Position numbers and translations under genes: made by a program. Under the pieces are notes generated by a model. It was given only the letters and a program-made list of their open reading frames with translations. It searched no databases and was not told the DNA's origin. DNA of 64,000 nt from Pandoraea norimbergensis (GTDB lineage Bacteria; Pseudomonadota; Gammaproteobacteria; Burkholderiales; Burkholderiaceae): positions 4,154,001 through 4,218,000 of the forward strand of contig NZ_CP013480.3 of the NCBI RefSeq assembly GCF_001465545.3. Reading direction: 5' to 3'. This document shows, piece by piece, positions 1 through 8,998 of the stretch; the stretch's first letter is position 1, and every line of letters starts with the position of its first letter.

Positions 1-22
1 CGGGCCCCAGGGGAAGGGCCCG
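1..22 (-). terminator. Hairpin downstream of the first transporter gene
   Basis: A 7-bp perfect stem (CGGGCCC at 1-7, GGGCCCG at 16-22) sits just past the stop codon of the minus-strand gene ending at 31. The window edge cuts off what follows, so a U-tract cannot be checked. It is probably the intrinsic terminator of the transporter pair. Confidence 0.45.
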
Positions 23-30
23 ATACGGCA

Positions 31-1716
31 TTAGGAAAGCGACACCACAAGCGGTCCAAGCAACGTGAGCAACACGTTGGCAATGGCATAAGTAATGGCG
101 AACGGCACCGTCGGCACGTTGCTCTCGGCCTTGTCGAGAATTTCACCGAAAGCCGGGTTGGCACTGCGCGAGCCCGACAACGCACCGGCCAGAATGGCCA
201 CGTTGTCGTAGCGCAGCACATAGCGCCCGAAGAGATACGTGAGCAGCAGCGGCACGATGGTGACGATCACCCCGGCGACGAAGATCGAGACCCCGCTCTG
301 TTGCAGCGTCTGCCATGCCTGTGCACCGGCAGACAACCCCACGCAGGTCACGAAAGTCGCAAGCCCCAGCTCTTTGAGCAGCGAACTTGCCGCCAGCGGC
401 ATAGCGCCGAAGGTCGGGTGCTTGCCGCGCAGCCAGCCGAACACCAGACCCGCCAGCAGCGCACCGCCGCCGCTGCCGAGCGTGAGCGGAATGCCGCCGA
501 CCTTCACCACGATGTAGCCGATCAGCAGACCGAACACGATGCCGATGCCCATGTAGACGTAGTCGGTCTTGACCGAATACGCGACCGGGTAGCCGGCTTC
601 CTTGGCGGCGCGTTGCACATCGCTGTCGGCACCGTAGAGCGTGACCACGTCGCCGTGGTACGCGATGGTGTCGTCGAGCACCGGCACGGGTTGCCCCATC
701 CGCGTGATCTTGGCGATGTACACACCGTGCTTGGTATCGCGCTCCACACCGGCCTTGAGCTCGCCCAGCGTCTTACCGTTGCCGCCCTTGCGGGCGAACA
801 CGACGTCTTGCAAGCGCAGCGGAATGTCGAGATCGCGTGACGGCGGCTGTTCGTCGCCGAGCAGACGCCAGGCTTCGGTGGCGGCTTCGCGGCGGCCGAT
901 GAGCATCACGTCGTCGCCCGTTTCGAGCACCAGATCGTCGGTCGCGATGATGATCTTGCCGTTACGGCGCAAACGCTCGATGGTCACGCCATCGGAGAGT
1001 TGCTTCTCGATGTCGACCACGCGTTTGCCGGCACCGGTCGTCACGCGATAGACGCGGCCCACGAGGGCGGGCAGCGAATCGACCTGATCGGCGTTGAGCA
1101 CCTGCTGGCCGCCGGCCATCGCGAGTTCGGCCTTCTTGGCGTCTTCCTTGAGCGTGCGGCCCATGAGCTTGGGCACCAGCGAGGCGCACACGATGATCGC
1201 GCCGAGGCTGCCGAAGATGTAGGTCACCGCGTAGCCGATGGCCACTTCGGATTGCAGCCGCTTGACCTCGTCGACCGGCAGACCCAGACGCGAAATCGCA
1301 TCGCCTGCCGTGCCGATGATGGCCGACTGCGTGAGACCGCCACCGGCCACACCGGCCGCGAGCCCCTTGTCGAAGCCAAAGATCTTGGCGCAGATCAGCA
1401 CCGTGACCAGACCGGACGCCGCCAGAAAGATCGCCATCGCGATTTCACGCAAGGTCTTGCGCGAGAGCGAGTTGAAGAACTGCGGGCCGCTTTCGTAACC
1501 CACGGCGTAGATGAACAGCGCGAACATGATGCTTTTCACGCCTGCGTCGACCGAGATACCGATCTGCGAGACGATCACGGCGACGAGCAGCGAACCGCCC
1601 ACACCGCCTAGCTGGAAGGAGCCGAACTTGATCGCCCCGAGTGCGTACCCGAGGGCGAGCGATAGAAAGATCGCCACCTCGGGGACATGGTTAAGAATGC
1701 TATGCACGATATCCAC
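31..1716 (-). CDS. AspT/YidE-family (aspartate:alanine exchanger type) transporter, copy 1
   Basis: A 561-residue inner-membrane transporter of the AAE family, whose characterised member AspT exchanges aspartate for alanine. The architecture is complete: an N-terminal membrane domain (about 1-190), two cytoplasmic RCK_C/TrkA_C-like domains (about 210-285 and 297-375) and a C-terminal membrane domain (about 385-560). The family glycine-rich motif GSGGGALLAGL is present. The start is GTG, preceded by GGAGG seven bases upstream. It lies 295 bp downstream of a paralogue of nearly equal length, so the two are probably one transcription unit. The substrate cannot be read from sequence; an amino acid or dicarboxylate is likely. 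Confidence 0.9.
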   Translation of the reverse strand: MDIVHSILNHVPEVAIFLSLALGYALGAIKFGSFQLGGVGGSLLVAVIVSQIGISVDAGVKSIMFALFIYAVGYESGPQFFNSLSRKTLREIAMAIFLAASGLVTVLICAKIFGFDKGLAAGVAGGGLTQSAIIGTAGDAISRLGLPVDEVKRLQSEVAIGYAVTYIFGSLGAIIVCASLVPKLMGRTLKEDAKKAELAMAGGQQVLNADQVDSLPALVGRVYRVTTGAGKRVVDIEKQLSDGVTIERLRRNGKIIIATDDLVLETGDDVMLIGRREAATEAWRLLGDEQPPSRDLDIPLRLQDVVFARKGGNGKTLGELKAGVERDTKHGVYIAKITRMGQPVPVLDDTIAYHGDVVTLYGADSDVQRAAKEAGYPVAYSVKTDYVYMGIGIVFGLLIGYIVVKVGGIPLTLGSGGGALLAGLVFGWLRGKHPTFGAMPLAASSLLKELGLATFVTCVGLSAGAQAWQTLQQSGVSIFVAGVIVTIVPLLLTYLFGRYVLRYDNVAILAGALSGSRSANPAFGEILDKAESNVPTVPFAITYAIANVLLTLLGPLVVSLS

Positions 1717-1743
1717 GGCAGAACCTCCGTCAGAAATAGGGGT

Positions 1744-2012
1744 GGGGTCTATTCACATGAGTTCCAGGCTCGTGTTGCCCGGCCAAAGGGGCGAGCGCAA
1801 GGAATGAGCCGAAGCGAATATCGGGAATATTCGCGAGGGTCATGACGCAGCGATCGCCCCTTTGGGTGGGCAACCCGGAGGGAACGTGCCCTACCGGCCG
1901 TCTGGCGGCGTTGCCCGCAGCTTGCTTGGAACGACCAAGCGGCGCTGCGGGCGCCTTGCCAGCCAGCCGGTAGAACACGTTCACGAGCCTGGAACTCATG
2001 TGAACAGACCCC
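1744..2012. repeat. Nested inverted-repeat element between the two transporter genes
   Basis: The ends 1744-1774 and 1982-2012 are reverse complements at 30 of 31 positions. Inside them, 1774-1798 pairs imperfectly with 1849-1873 (shared core CCAAAGGGGCGA). A perfect small hairpin, GCGAATAT / ATATTCGC, lies at 1814-1834. A further GC-rich hairpin lies at about 1914-1951. The outer repeat begins in the last base of the stop codon of the upstream gene. An 89-codon frame crosses the element on the minus strand but looks incidental. It could be a MITE-like insertion or a large structured RNA between cistrons. Confidence 0.75.
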
Positions 2013-3700
2013 TAGTGCGAAAACTGATGAGCGACGAAGACCACCGCCGGGCCCATCAGCGGCAGCAGCACGTTCGACAGGGCGTAGGTCACCGTGTACC
2101 CCACGACCGGCAACGCGCTGTCTGCCGTTTGAACCACTGCGCTGATCGCAGGCGTGCTGGCCTGCTGACCTGCGATGGCGCCGATCAGGATCGGACCGTC
2201 GATGCGCAGCAACTTGTGGCCGACCCAGAGCGAAACGAGGGCCGGAATGAGCGACACACAAATACCCACGACCGGCAGCGCAAGCCCGTGTTCGCGAAGC
2301 AGCACGGCCGCCTGCGGCCCTGCGGAAAGCCCCACGCACACGACAAACACTGCCAGCCCCAGATCCTTGAGCAACTCGTAAGCCGCCGGTGGGAACGTGC
2401 CCCACGTGGGCCGGCGCGAGAGCAGCCAACCGCTCGCCAACCCCGTGAGCAGCGCCCCGCCACCGCTGCCGAGCGTCATCGGCACGCCACCGATGCGCAC
2501 CGACAGGTGGCCGATGCAAAGACCGAGAATCAGCGCCAGACCGACGAACACCAGACTCGTCTTGTTGCCATGCGGCACTTCCTTGCCCAGCACCGCGCCC
2601 GCGCGCTCGATGTCTTCCTGCAAACCTTGCAACGTGATCACGTCGCCGCGTTGCAGCGTAATCTTGCCCAGCGACGGCAACTGCATACCCATCCGTTTCA
2701 CGGATTTCACGAACACGCCGTGCCGCAATTCAACCGGCGCTTCGCGGCGCAGATCGGCGACGGTGCGCCCTTCCGCTTCCTTGTTCGTCATGACGAAATC
2801 GCGCTCGACGAGCACGATCTCGTTCGTCTCGGTGCCCGCCACTTCCGGGCCGACGAGCGCATGCGCTTCGAGCATGGCGTCGCGGCGCCCGACCAGCAGC
2901 AACTCGTCACCGGATTCAAGCGTCAGGGCCTGTGCTACCGGCACCGCCGCCGTGGCACGCCGCACGCGCTCGACGGCAACACGCCCTTCGAGTGCCGCTT
3001 CAAGCGCGGCCACCGTGAGACCGGGGTGCGCCACCCGATAGCTGCGGCCGACGATATCCGGCGCGGCAGGCGCACCGGCATCGGCACCGTTCTCGTCTTC
3101 CATCTCGCGGGCCAGACGTGCGCTGTCCTGCTTGAGATCGATGCCAAGCAAACGGGGGGCCAGCAGATTGGTGAACAACACGATGGTGATGAGACCAAAC
3201 ACGTAGGTCAGCGTGTAGGCGGTCACCACGTTGGCCTGCAAGGCCTTGAAGGCCTCCGGATCGAGGCCGAGGCGGTTGAGCGCTTCGATGGCCGTACCGA
3301 CCATGGCGGACTCAGTCGCCGCCCCAGCAGCCAGACCGCCAGCCGTGCCCGGGTCGAGCCCGAGAAACTTCACGGCGATCATCACGATGCCGAAGACGAA
3401 CACGACTTCGATGATCGACAGCACGCCAAAGCGCAGGCCGCGCAGATTCAGGTTTTCGACGAACTGCGGCCCGGCGGAGAAGCCCATCGCAAAGATGAAC
3501 AGCGCGAACGCAAAGTCCTTGAGCGAGCCCTCGACCATGCAACCGGTCTGCCCAATCAGCAGCGCTACCAGTAGCGCACCGCACACGCCACCGAGTTGAA
3601 TCGGTCCGAGTTTGATGCGGCCAAGCAATTGGCCCAGTACAACGCATACGAATACCGTGATCAACGGCACAGCATCAAACAGCGGGACAGAACACTGCAT
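2012..3700 (-). CDS. AspT/YidE-family (aspartate:alanine exchanger type) transporter, copy 2
   Basis: A 562-residue paralogue of the neighbouring transporter with the same layout: membrane domain, two RCK_C domains (about 205-285 and 295-375), then a second membrane domain with the motif GSGGGALLTGLASGW. ATG start. It is the promoter-proximal gene of the pair. The two proteins are clearly homologous end to end but well diverged, so this is an old duplication or two separately acquired genes rather than a recent tandem copy. AspT-type proteins are antiporters; the actual exchange pair here is unknown. Confidence 0.9.
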   Translation of the reverse strand: MQCSVPLFDAVPLITVFVCVVLGQLLGRIKLGPIQLGGVCGALLVALLIGQTGCMVEGSLKDFAFALFIFAMGFSAGPQFVENLNLRGLRFGVLSIIEVVFVFGIVMIAVKFLGLDPGTAGGLAAGAATESAMVGTAIEALNRLGLDPEAFKALQANVVTAYTLTYVFGLITIVLFTNLLAPRLLGIDLKQDSARLAREMEDENGADAGAPAAPDIVGRSYRVAHPGLTVAALEAALEGRVAVERVRRATAAVPVAQALTLESGDELLLVGRRDAMLEAHALVGPEVAGTETNEIVLVERDFVMTNKEAEGRTVADLRREAPVELRHGVFVKSVKRMGMQLPSLGKITLQRGDVITLQGLQEDIERAGAVLGKEVPHGNKTSLVFVGLALILGLCIGHLSVRIGGVPMTLGSGGGALLTGLASGWLLSRRPTWGTFPPAAYELLKDLGLAVFVVCVGLSAGPQAAVLLREHGLALPVVGICVSLIPALVSLWVGHKLLRIDGPILIGAIAGQQASTPAISAVVQTADSALPVVGYTVTYALSNVLLPLMGPAVVFVAHQFSH

Positions 3701-4339
3701 AAATGCTCCAGCGACTTGTCACGCTAAGGTGACGGGGCCGCGCCAATCAAGCGACGGCGCGTGAGTTACGAATGCAAAAGGCAACAGTCAGCCCTACCCG
3801 GATGACAGGTACAGAGCAATTCGATCGGAAAGACCGGCTTTACGTTATGCGCCTGGACGTGACGCCGCCAGGCGTTGATGTGGGGACAGGGAAAAGCAAA
3901 GTAACCAGAGCGGCACTCAGGCCGAAGCGTACGGTGTTCATAGCGGATCCCAAAACGTTGAGACAACCCGATAATCGATGACGCCCGCCTCCTCCCTCAG
4001 AAGCCTCAGGCGCTACACCATAAGCCGCATGACACGTGTTCCTAACGCTCGAAAACGGTTTGGTTATTCCCAAAACTCGTTTGGAGAGTTATTTAAATTA
4101 CGCTATCTGCGACTGTTCCGCATTTCGTGGTGACGCGGTGTCGGCATAGTGTTGTTCAACGTTCCGGGCGTGTCAATATGTTTTGCGTAGCGGCTCAAGC
4201 TTGTGCCCGTCAAGTCTGCATGCAAATAGATACATAGCATTCCTGATTAAATTTTATAAATCCTTGGCAGTCCGTTGTCCGATCAGGGTTGAAGCAACTC
4301 GGCGTGATGGCGTGGCCGTAGCGCCCGCATCAATATGAC

Positions 4340-4355
4340 ATTTGCAATCGCAAAT
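4340..4355. promoter_or_regulatory. Short palindrome upstream of the 20-codon ORF
   Basis: ATTTGC (4340-4345) and GCAAAT (4350-4355) form perfect 6-bp inverted arms around AATC, 14 bp upstream of the small ORF start. This is the shape of a small repressor operator. No regulator can be assigned. Confidence 0.35.
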
Positions 4356-4369
4356 ATTCGAAGGAAAAG

Positions 4370-4432
4370 ATGAAAAACTTTCAAGTGCTGCGGCACGATG
4401 CCGCAGCACGACTGCCAGTCGTTTTTGAGTGA
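4370..4432 (+). CDS. Possible 20-residue peptide ORF
   Basis: An ATG preceded by AAGGAAAAG opens a 20-codon frame (MKNFQVLRHD, then AAARLPVVFE) ending in TGA. The ribosome-binding site is well placed. The frame is unusual because its body is the 11-bp hairpin at 4385-4409, with a following T-run inside codons 18-19. It may be a leader or small peptide, or the frame may be an accident within a small structured RNA. No family is recognised. Confidence 0.3.
   Translation: MKNFQVLRHDAAARLPVVFE
4385..4426 (+). terminator. Strong hairpin with T-run (orphan terminator)
   Basis: GTGCTGCGGCA (4385-4395) pairs perfectly with TGCCGCAGCAC (4399-4409) across a 3-base loop. A second short hairpin CGACT/AGTCG (4409-4421) and TTTTT follow. 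This is a good plus-strand intrinsic terminator shape, but no ordinary gene lies upstream on that strand. Confidence 0.5.
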
Positions 4433-4541
4433 TGAATCACCCATCGTTCAACGACTCGCTTAGCTGATTTTTGATAGCCAATCAGTTTTGATAGCTGATG
4501 CATTTAACAGCCGATGTGCGCCCCATCCGAATATCGGCCGT

Positions 4542-4940
4542 TTATTTGGGGGCGCGAATCTCGTGAATGGTGCCCGGCCCCCAACTCGTGGGCGCCCATT
4601 TACCGTCGCGCAATGTCCATTCGTGCGACGCCGTTTCTTCCCAATGCGGGGGGGTGTAACGCATGCCCGGGCGCTTGGTTTCCATGTGACCGTCGATCCA
4701 GTCATAGCGTCCGGCGCTCCACTGCCAATACCCCGGCACCCAGAACTGTTTGCCGGTCGCAGATGGCGGGTTCTCGACACGCGGCGGCGGCGGTCCGCGA
4801 TCGACCGTGACGTCGGCTAGCACCGGCAGACTTGCCAGACACAGGGCGGCGGTGAGCGTCGCCATGCAGGCACGCACGACGCTTGAGCGAGTGGAAGGTG
4901 GCAGAGAGGACGACGAGGAGGACGATGACGAGAACGGCAT
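4542..4940 (-). CDS. YXWGXW-repeat (BcpO-like) exported protein
   Basis: A small exported protein, 132 residues from the ATG at 4940. After a poly-serine stretch and a hydrophobic signal (ending LPVLADV) comes a proline-rich linker. The Tyr/Trp-rich segment KQFWVPGYWQWSAGRYDWID then gives the YXWGXW repeat signature common in Burkholderiales periplasmic or surface proteins of unknown function. The nine consecutive serines come from a GAC/GAG-like trinucleotide run and are odd for a signal n-region. An internal ATG at 4865 that skips the poly-Ser is a possible alternative start. The frame extends further upstream but without features. Confidence 0.7.
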   Translation of the reverse strand: MPFSSSSSSSSSLPPSTRSSVVRACMATLTAALCLASLPVLADVTVDRGPPPPRVENPPSATGKQFWVPGYWQWSAGRYDWIDGHMETKRPGMRYTPPHWEETASHEWTLRDGKWAPTSWGPGTIHEIRAPK

Positions 4941-5103
4941 GCGCAGTCGGTGAATCACGAAAGAGTGGGCGGGCGTGGGCGAGGGGTCATTGTACCGTCC
5001 GCATCCAACGTAGCGTCCAACGTATAATCGGCGCCATCTTAAATTCGCCGCCCCGTGCGGATGACGACGGCGCCGCCATGAACGGTTGCCGCACCTCTTC
5101 GAC

Positions 5104-6444
5104 ATGAACCCTGCCCCTGCGAGCGTCGGTCACCGGCAACTCCTTCGTTTGGCCGTGCCCATTGTGCTCGCCAACCTCACCCAGCCCCTGCTCTCGGCCG
5201 TAGATACGGCGGTCGCGGGTCATCTGCCGGGCCCTGCCTATCTGGGGGGTGTCGCCCTAGGGGCACTGCTGCTCAATCTGATCTTCTGGGGCTTCTCGTT
5301 CCTGCGAATGGGTACCACCGGACTGGCCGCGCAGGCGTTCGGGTCGCGTGACGCCGTCGCATTGCGCGATACCCTGTGCCGCGCACTGGCGCTGGCCTTT
5401 TCGATCGGCGCCGTTCTGTTGCTGTTTCGCGAGCCGTTGGTGTCGCTTGGGGTCTCGTGGCTGGGCGGTAGCGCGCAAGTGCAGGCGCTCGGGCGCGAAT
5501 ACGCGGGCATTCGCATCCTCGCGGCGCCGCTGGCACTCGGCAATTACGTCGTGCTCGGCTACCTGCTGGCCTGCCAGCGCGTGCGGCAGGGGCTGATGGT
5601 GCAGGTGTTCATCAATGTGGTGAACATCGTGGCGGTGATCGTGTTCGTGCGCGCGCTCGACTGGGGCGTGGCGGGTATTGCCATCGCCACGGCGCTGGCC
5701 GACGTGCTGGGCTTTGCGCTTGGCGCATGGTTGCTATGGCTGGCCCGCACACCGGGCCTGCCGCCGCTGCGACTGGCTGCGCTGGTCGAGCGCAGCGCGC
5801 TGTGGCGGCTGCTGCGGCTCAATCTCGATATCTTCCTGCGCACGCTGTTCTTGCAGCTCGCGTTCGCGTGGTTTGCCCGCGTCGGCGCCCGCCTTGGCGA
5901 TACGACGCTGGCCGCCAACGCGCTGCTGCTCAACTTTCAGACGTTCATGGCTTATGGCCTCGACGGCTTCGCGCATGCCGCCGAAGCGCTGGTCGGCGCC
6001 TACGTCGGCGCGCGTCAGCGCGAGGCGCTGCTCCATGCCATTCGTCTATCGCTCGGATGGGCGCTCGGCTGCGCCGTGGCGTTCGCACTGGTCTATGCCG
6101 TGGCGGGCGGGGCGATCATCGACACGCTGACCGATCAGCCGGTGCTGCGCGACGCAGCGCGCGAGTTCCTGCCGTGGGCGGTAATTTCGCCGATCGTTGC
6201 CGTGTGGTGCTTTCAGCTCGACGGCGTGTTTATCGGCGCGACGCGCACGCGCGAGTTGCTCAGTTCGTCGTTGATCGGACTCGTGGTGTTTGGCGCCGTG
6301 ATGCCGTTCACGCTCGATGCGTGGGGCAATCACGGGCTCTGGCTCGCGCTGATGTCATTTCTCGCCACGCGCGGTGTCGTGCTTGGCGTGCTGCTGCCGC
6401 GCATCTGGCGCGGCATGCCGTCAGCCGGGCTTCAGCGGCCCTGA
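5104..6444 (+). CDS. dinF: MATE family transporter, DinF subfamily
   Basis: A 446-residue inner-membrane protein of the multidrug and toxin extrusion family, expected to exchange cations for drugs or metabolites. About twelve hydrophobic segments are visible. The N-terminal HRQLLRLAVPIVLANLTQPL and DTAVAGHL are typical of DinF-type MATE proteins. I use the ATG at 5104; the frame opens at a TTG six codons earlier. Its 3' end overlaps the convergent hisN by 13 bp, so the two genes share a stop-codon region. The substrate is unknown. Confidence 0.88.
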   Translation: MNPAPASVGHRQLLRLAVPIVLANLTQPLLSAVDTAVAGHLPGPAYLGGVALGALLLNLIFWGFSFLRMGTTGLAAQAFGSRDAVALRDTLCRALALAFSIGAVLLLFREPLVSLGVSWLGGSAQVQALGREYAGIRILAAPLALGNYVVLGYLLACQRVRQGLMVQVFINVVNIVAVIVFVRALDWGVAGIAIATALADVLGFALGAWLLWLARTPGLPPLRLAALVERSALWRLLRLNLDIFLRTLFLQLAFAWFARVGARLGDTTLAANALLLNFQTFMAYGLDGFAHAAEALVGAYVGARQREALLHAIRLSLGWALGCAVAFALVYAVAGGAIIDTLTDQPVLRDAAREFLPWAVISPIVAVWCFQLDGVFIGATRTRELLSSSLIGLVVFGAVMPFTLDAWGNHGLWLALMSFLATRGVVLGVLLPRIWRGMPSAGLQRP

Positions 6445-7238
6445 ATGCAGGCCAATGCGGCGGCGTGCAGTTCTGCGTTCGCGGCGGCCAATACACGGCC
6501 TTGTGAGGCCAGCGTAAGCGGCTGACCGTCCCAGTCGGTAATGACACCACCTGCCGCCTCGATCACCGGTGCTACGGCCAGATAGTCGTAGGTCTGCAAG
6601 CCGGCTTCCATCACCAGTTCGATATGCCCGCTGGCCAGCAGGCCGTAGGCGTAGCAATCGCCGCCGAAGCGACGGCGGCTCACCGCCTTCGTCAGGCGTT
6701 CGAACTGGGCGTACTCGGCGGCATCGAAAATGTCGGGCGACGTGGCGTACACCGTGGCTTCGGCCAGCGATGTCACCGGGCTCGTCGCACAGCGCTCACC
6801 GTCGAAGCGCGCTTCGCGCACACCGCTGGCGGCATCGTTCACGCCGACCCAGCGCTCGCCCGTGGCGGGCATGTCGATCACCCCGACCACCGGCTTGCCG
6901 TCATGCAGCAGGGCCAGCAAGGTGCCCCACAGCGGGTGGCCAGTGATGAAGCTGCGCGTGCCGTCGATGGGATCGACCGACCAGACGTATTCCGCATCGG
7001 GATTGTGCTTGCCGAACTCTTCGCCCCAGATGCCGTGGGACGGGTAGCGCGCGGTGATCTGCTGGCGCAGCGCGGTCTCGACTTCGCGGTCGGCGATCGT
7101 CACCGGGCTTTCGTCCGCCTTATCGTCCACCGCGAGACGGCGGCGAAACCAGCCGAGCGAAAGCGGTCGCACAGCGTCGGCCAGCGTGGCGGCAAAGGCG
7201 GCGTACTCGGCAACAGGGGTAACGGGGGCGGACGACAT
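6432..7238 (-). CDS. hisN: Histidinol-phosphatase, inositol monophosphatase family
   Basis: 268 residues from the ATG at 7238, which has GGAG upstream. HisN dephosphorylates L-histidinol phosphate in histidine synthesis. Family motifs are in order: WGEEFG, then DPIDGTRSFITG (Mg2+-binding DPIDGT), then CYAYGLLASGHIELVMEAG and YDYLAVAPVIEAAGG at the C-terminus. The Phe-Ile-Thr-Gly after the DGT motif and the CxAYG segment favour HisN over SuhB. It could still be another IMPase-family phosphatase. It is convergent with the MATE gene and not near other his genes. Confidence 0.85.
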   Translation of the reverse strand: MSSAPVTPVAEYAAFAATLADAVRPLSLGWFRRRLAVDDKADESPVTIADREVETALRQQITARYPSHGIWGEEFGKHNPDAEYVWSVDPIDGTRSFITGHPLWGTLLALLHDGKPVVGVIDMPATGERWVGVNDAASGVREARFDGERCATSPVTSLAEATVYATSPDIFDAAEYAQFERLTKAVSRRRFGGDCYAYGLLASGHIELVMEAGLQTYDYLAVAPVIEAAGGVITDWDGQPLTLASQGRVLAAANAELHAAALACIQGR

Positions 7239-7505
7239 GCGTGGGTCTCCTTGGCACTTTGCAGCGCGGCCATTGGGATCAAGGCCTGCGAAAAATAAGA
7301 GGGATCGGCGCAGCGCAAGGCGCTGGCCGATATCGGCGTTGAGCGCCACCAGCGAGGCACGTCAACGCCTCGCGATCATACAAGGTGCCGAAGTCATGCG
7401 CCTGCATTACGCACCAATCCAGCGCAAAACGACACAAATTTGCTATGCTCGCGGCCTGACTGCCGGGCAAGCCCCGGCCTCCCCCCGCCTTCCCTCAGGA
7501 TTCTC

Positions 7506-8426
7506 ATGCTTTCCGGTCGCGGCGTGATGCTCTCCGTCTCGGCATCCGTCTTGTTTGCAGTGATGCCTGCGCTTGTCTCGCAGTTGGCCCCGTTGTCGGG
7601 GCTGGACGTGTTCGCCTGGCGCATTCTGCTCACACTCCCCGGCGCACTGGTCATCGTCACCGTGCTCCAACGCTGGCCCGTGCTCAAGCACACGATGTCG
7701 CACGTGCTGCACCGCCCTGCGGCCCTTGGTGCGTTGGTGCTGTGCGCGATGTTGCTGGGCGTGCAACTCTGGCTGTTCGTCTGGGCACCGTTGCAGCAGC
7801 GCATGCTCGACGCTTCGCTCGGCTACTTTCTGCTGCCGCTCACGATGGTGCTGGCCGGACGCACGGTGTACAAGGAACGCCTGAGCCCGTTGCAAACGCT
7901 CGCGGTGACCTTCGCGATCGTCGGGGTCGCCCACGAGTTGTGGTCCACGCGGGCGCTGTCGTGGGTGACGGCGCTCATCATGTTCGGCTATCCGCCGTAT
8001 TTCATGCTGCGCCGCCAACTGCGGCTCGACGCCCTGTGCGGCTTTGTGCTCGAAATGCTGCTGATGACCCCGGTTGCCGCCGTTCTGCTCTGGCACGCAT
8101 GGCCGCAGAACGCCATGGTGCTGGCCGAGCCGCGTTTCTGGCTATGGTTGCCCGCCCTCGGCCTGCTGAGCGCCAGTGCGCTGGCCGGCACCTTCGGCGC
8201 GGCACGGCTGCTGCCCATCGGGCTGTACGGCATTCTGGGCTACGTCGAGCCGGTGCTGCTCTTCGCGGTGTCGCTGTTCGTCCTGGGCGAACCGTTCACC
8301 TCGCAAGGCCTGTGGACCTATGTGCCGATCTGGATCGGCGTCGCGCTGGTGGTGTTCGACAGTCTGCGCACCCTGCGCCGCCAGCGGCTGGGCCGCCCTG
8401 CCCCGGCAGGCGTGCCCGAGGCCTGA
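7506..8426 (+). CDS. rarD: RarD-type EamA/DMT family permease
   Basis: A 306-residue protein with about ten hydrophobic segments, a drug/metabolite-type transporter of the RarD group. The ATG at 7506 has AGGA upstream and gives the typical N-terminus just ahead of transmembrane segment 1 (VMLSVSASVLFAVMPAL). The family features WAPLQQRMLDASLGYFLLPL and, near the C-terminus, GILGYVEPVLLFAVSLFVLGE are clear. RarD was named for chloramphenicol sensitivity in E. coli, but physiological substrates are unknown. It stands alone and is divergent from hisN. Confidence 0.85.
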   Translation: MLSGRGVMLSVSASVLFAVMPALVSQLAPLSGLDVFAWRILLTLPGALVIVTVLQRWPVLKHTMSHVLHRPAALGALVLCAMLLGVQLWLFVWAPLQQRMLDASLGYFLLPLTMVLAGRTVYKERLSPLQTLAVTFAIVGVAHELWSTRALSWVTALIMFGYPPYFMLRRQLRLDALCGFVLEMLLMTPVAAVLLWHAWPQNAMVLAEPRFWLWLPALGLLSASALAGTFGAARLLPIGLYGILGYVEPVLLFAVSLFVLGEPFTSQGLWTYVPIWIGVALVVFDSLRTLRRQRLGRPAPAGVPEA

Positions 8427-8546
8427 CGAAAATAAGCCGAACGACGACCTCGGGCGGCCTCGCCCGGGGCGACGGCAAGCCGTGCAGTGGGCACTGATGA
8501 GGCGGCAGGCTATACTCGCGTGAGCCAGTCAGGTCAGACCAATACG

Positions 8547-8801
8547 ATGAAAAAACTCGCCAAGATCGCTATGTTGTTGTCCTCGGGGATGCTGACACTT
8601 TCGCTCTCCGCGTGCGGGACTTCCGCGCCGCTGTTCACGTCGGACGGCCGCCCCACGCAGCAGATTCAATGCTCCGCCGCGTCGAGTGGCGACTGCGATC
8701 AACGCGCCCGCACCCAATGTGCCGGCAAGAATTACGATGTGCTCACCCGCGATGTGAGCAGCAATGTCGCCAATCTGGTGATTGCCTGTCAGGCGAACTG
8801 A
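8547..8801 (+). CDS. Small cysteine-rich lipoprotein
   Basis: 84 residues from ATG 8547. Signal peptide MKKLAKIAMLLSSGMLTLSL ends in a lipobox L-S-A-C with the lipidated cysteine at residue 23. The mature part has four further cysteines (in IQCSAASSGDCDQRARTQC and IACQAN), consistent with two disulfides in the periplasm. Probably outer-membrane anchored. No functional family is recognised. It stands between the RarD-type permease and the stress protein without clear operon links. Confidence 0.75.
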   Translation: MKKLAKIAMLLSSGMLTLSLSACGTSAPLFTSDGRPTQQIQCSAASSGDCDQRARTQCAGKNYDVLTRDVSSNVANLVIACQAN

Positions 8802-8998
8802 TTTCCGCTTCAATACGGGACTCCCGGCCGGCCCAGCGCCCTGACGTGCGCGCGCCGGCCGTTGGCATTACGATGCGTTATTGCGTGCCGTCAATTCCCC
8901 CGCATCTGGTTGCATGACTTTCGATGCGTGCGGTGCGAGAATAAAAACATCCCGGATTCCCAATCCGCCAGCTCACCAGCCCTCAAGAGGACGCCATC

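Larger units (their letters stand above)
3701..4541. other. Gene-poor, relatively AT-rich intergenic region
   Basis: About 840 bp separate the transporter pair from the YXWGXW gene. It is visibly more AT-rich (especially 4080-4380) than the flanking genes. The short frames at 3766-4073 show no recognisable domain and no good ribosome-binding sites. The region must hold the promoter of the transporter pair. It also holds the inverted repeat, 20-codon ORF and hairpins listed separately at 4340-4432. Confidence 0.6.

Noticed and set aside
1730..1999. 89-codon minus-strand frame inside the inverted-repeat element
   Set aside because: Its ends are made of the repeat arms and it has no ribosome-binding site or recognised domain; it probably follows from the structured sequence.
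1862..3574. A 570-codon plus-strand frame
   Set aside because: It is antisense to the second transporter gene and passes through the inverted-repeat element; the composition is Arg/His/Gln-rich and no motif is seen.
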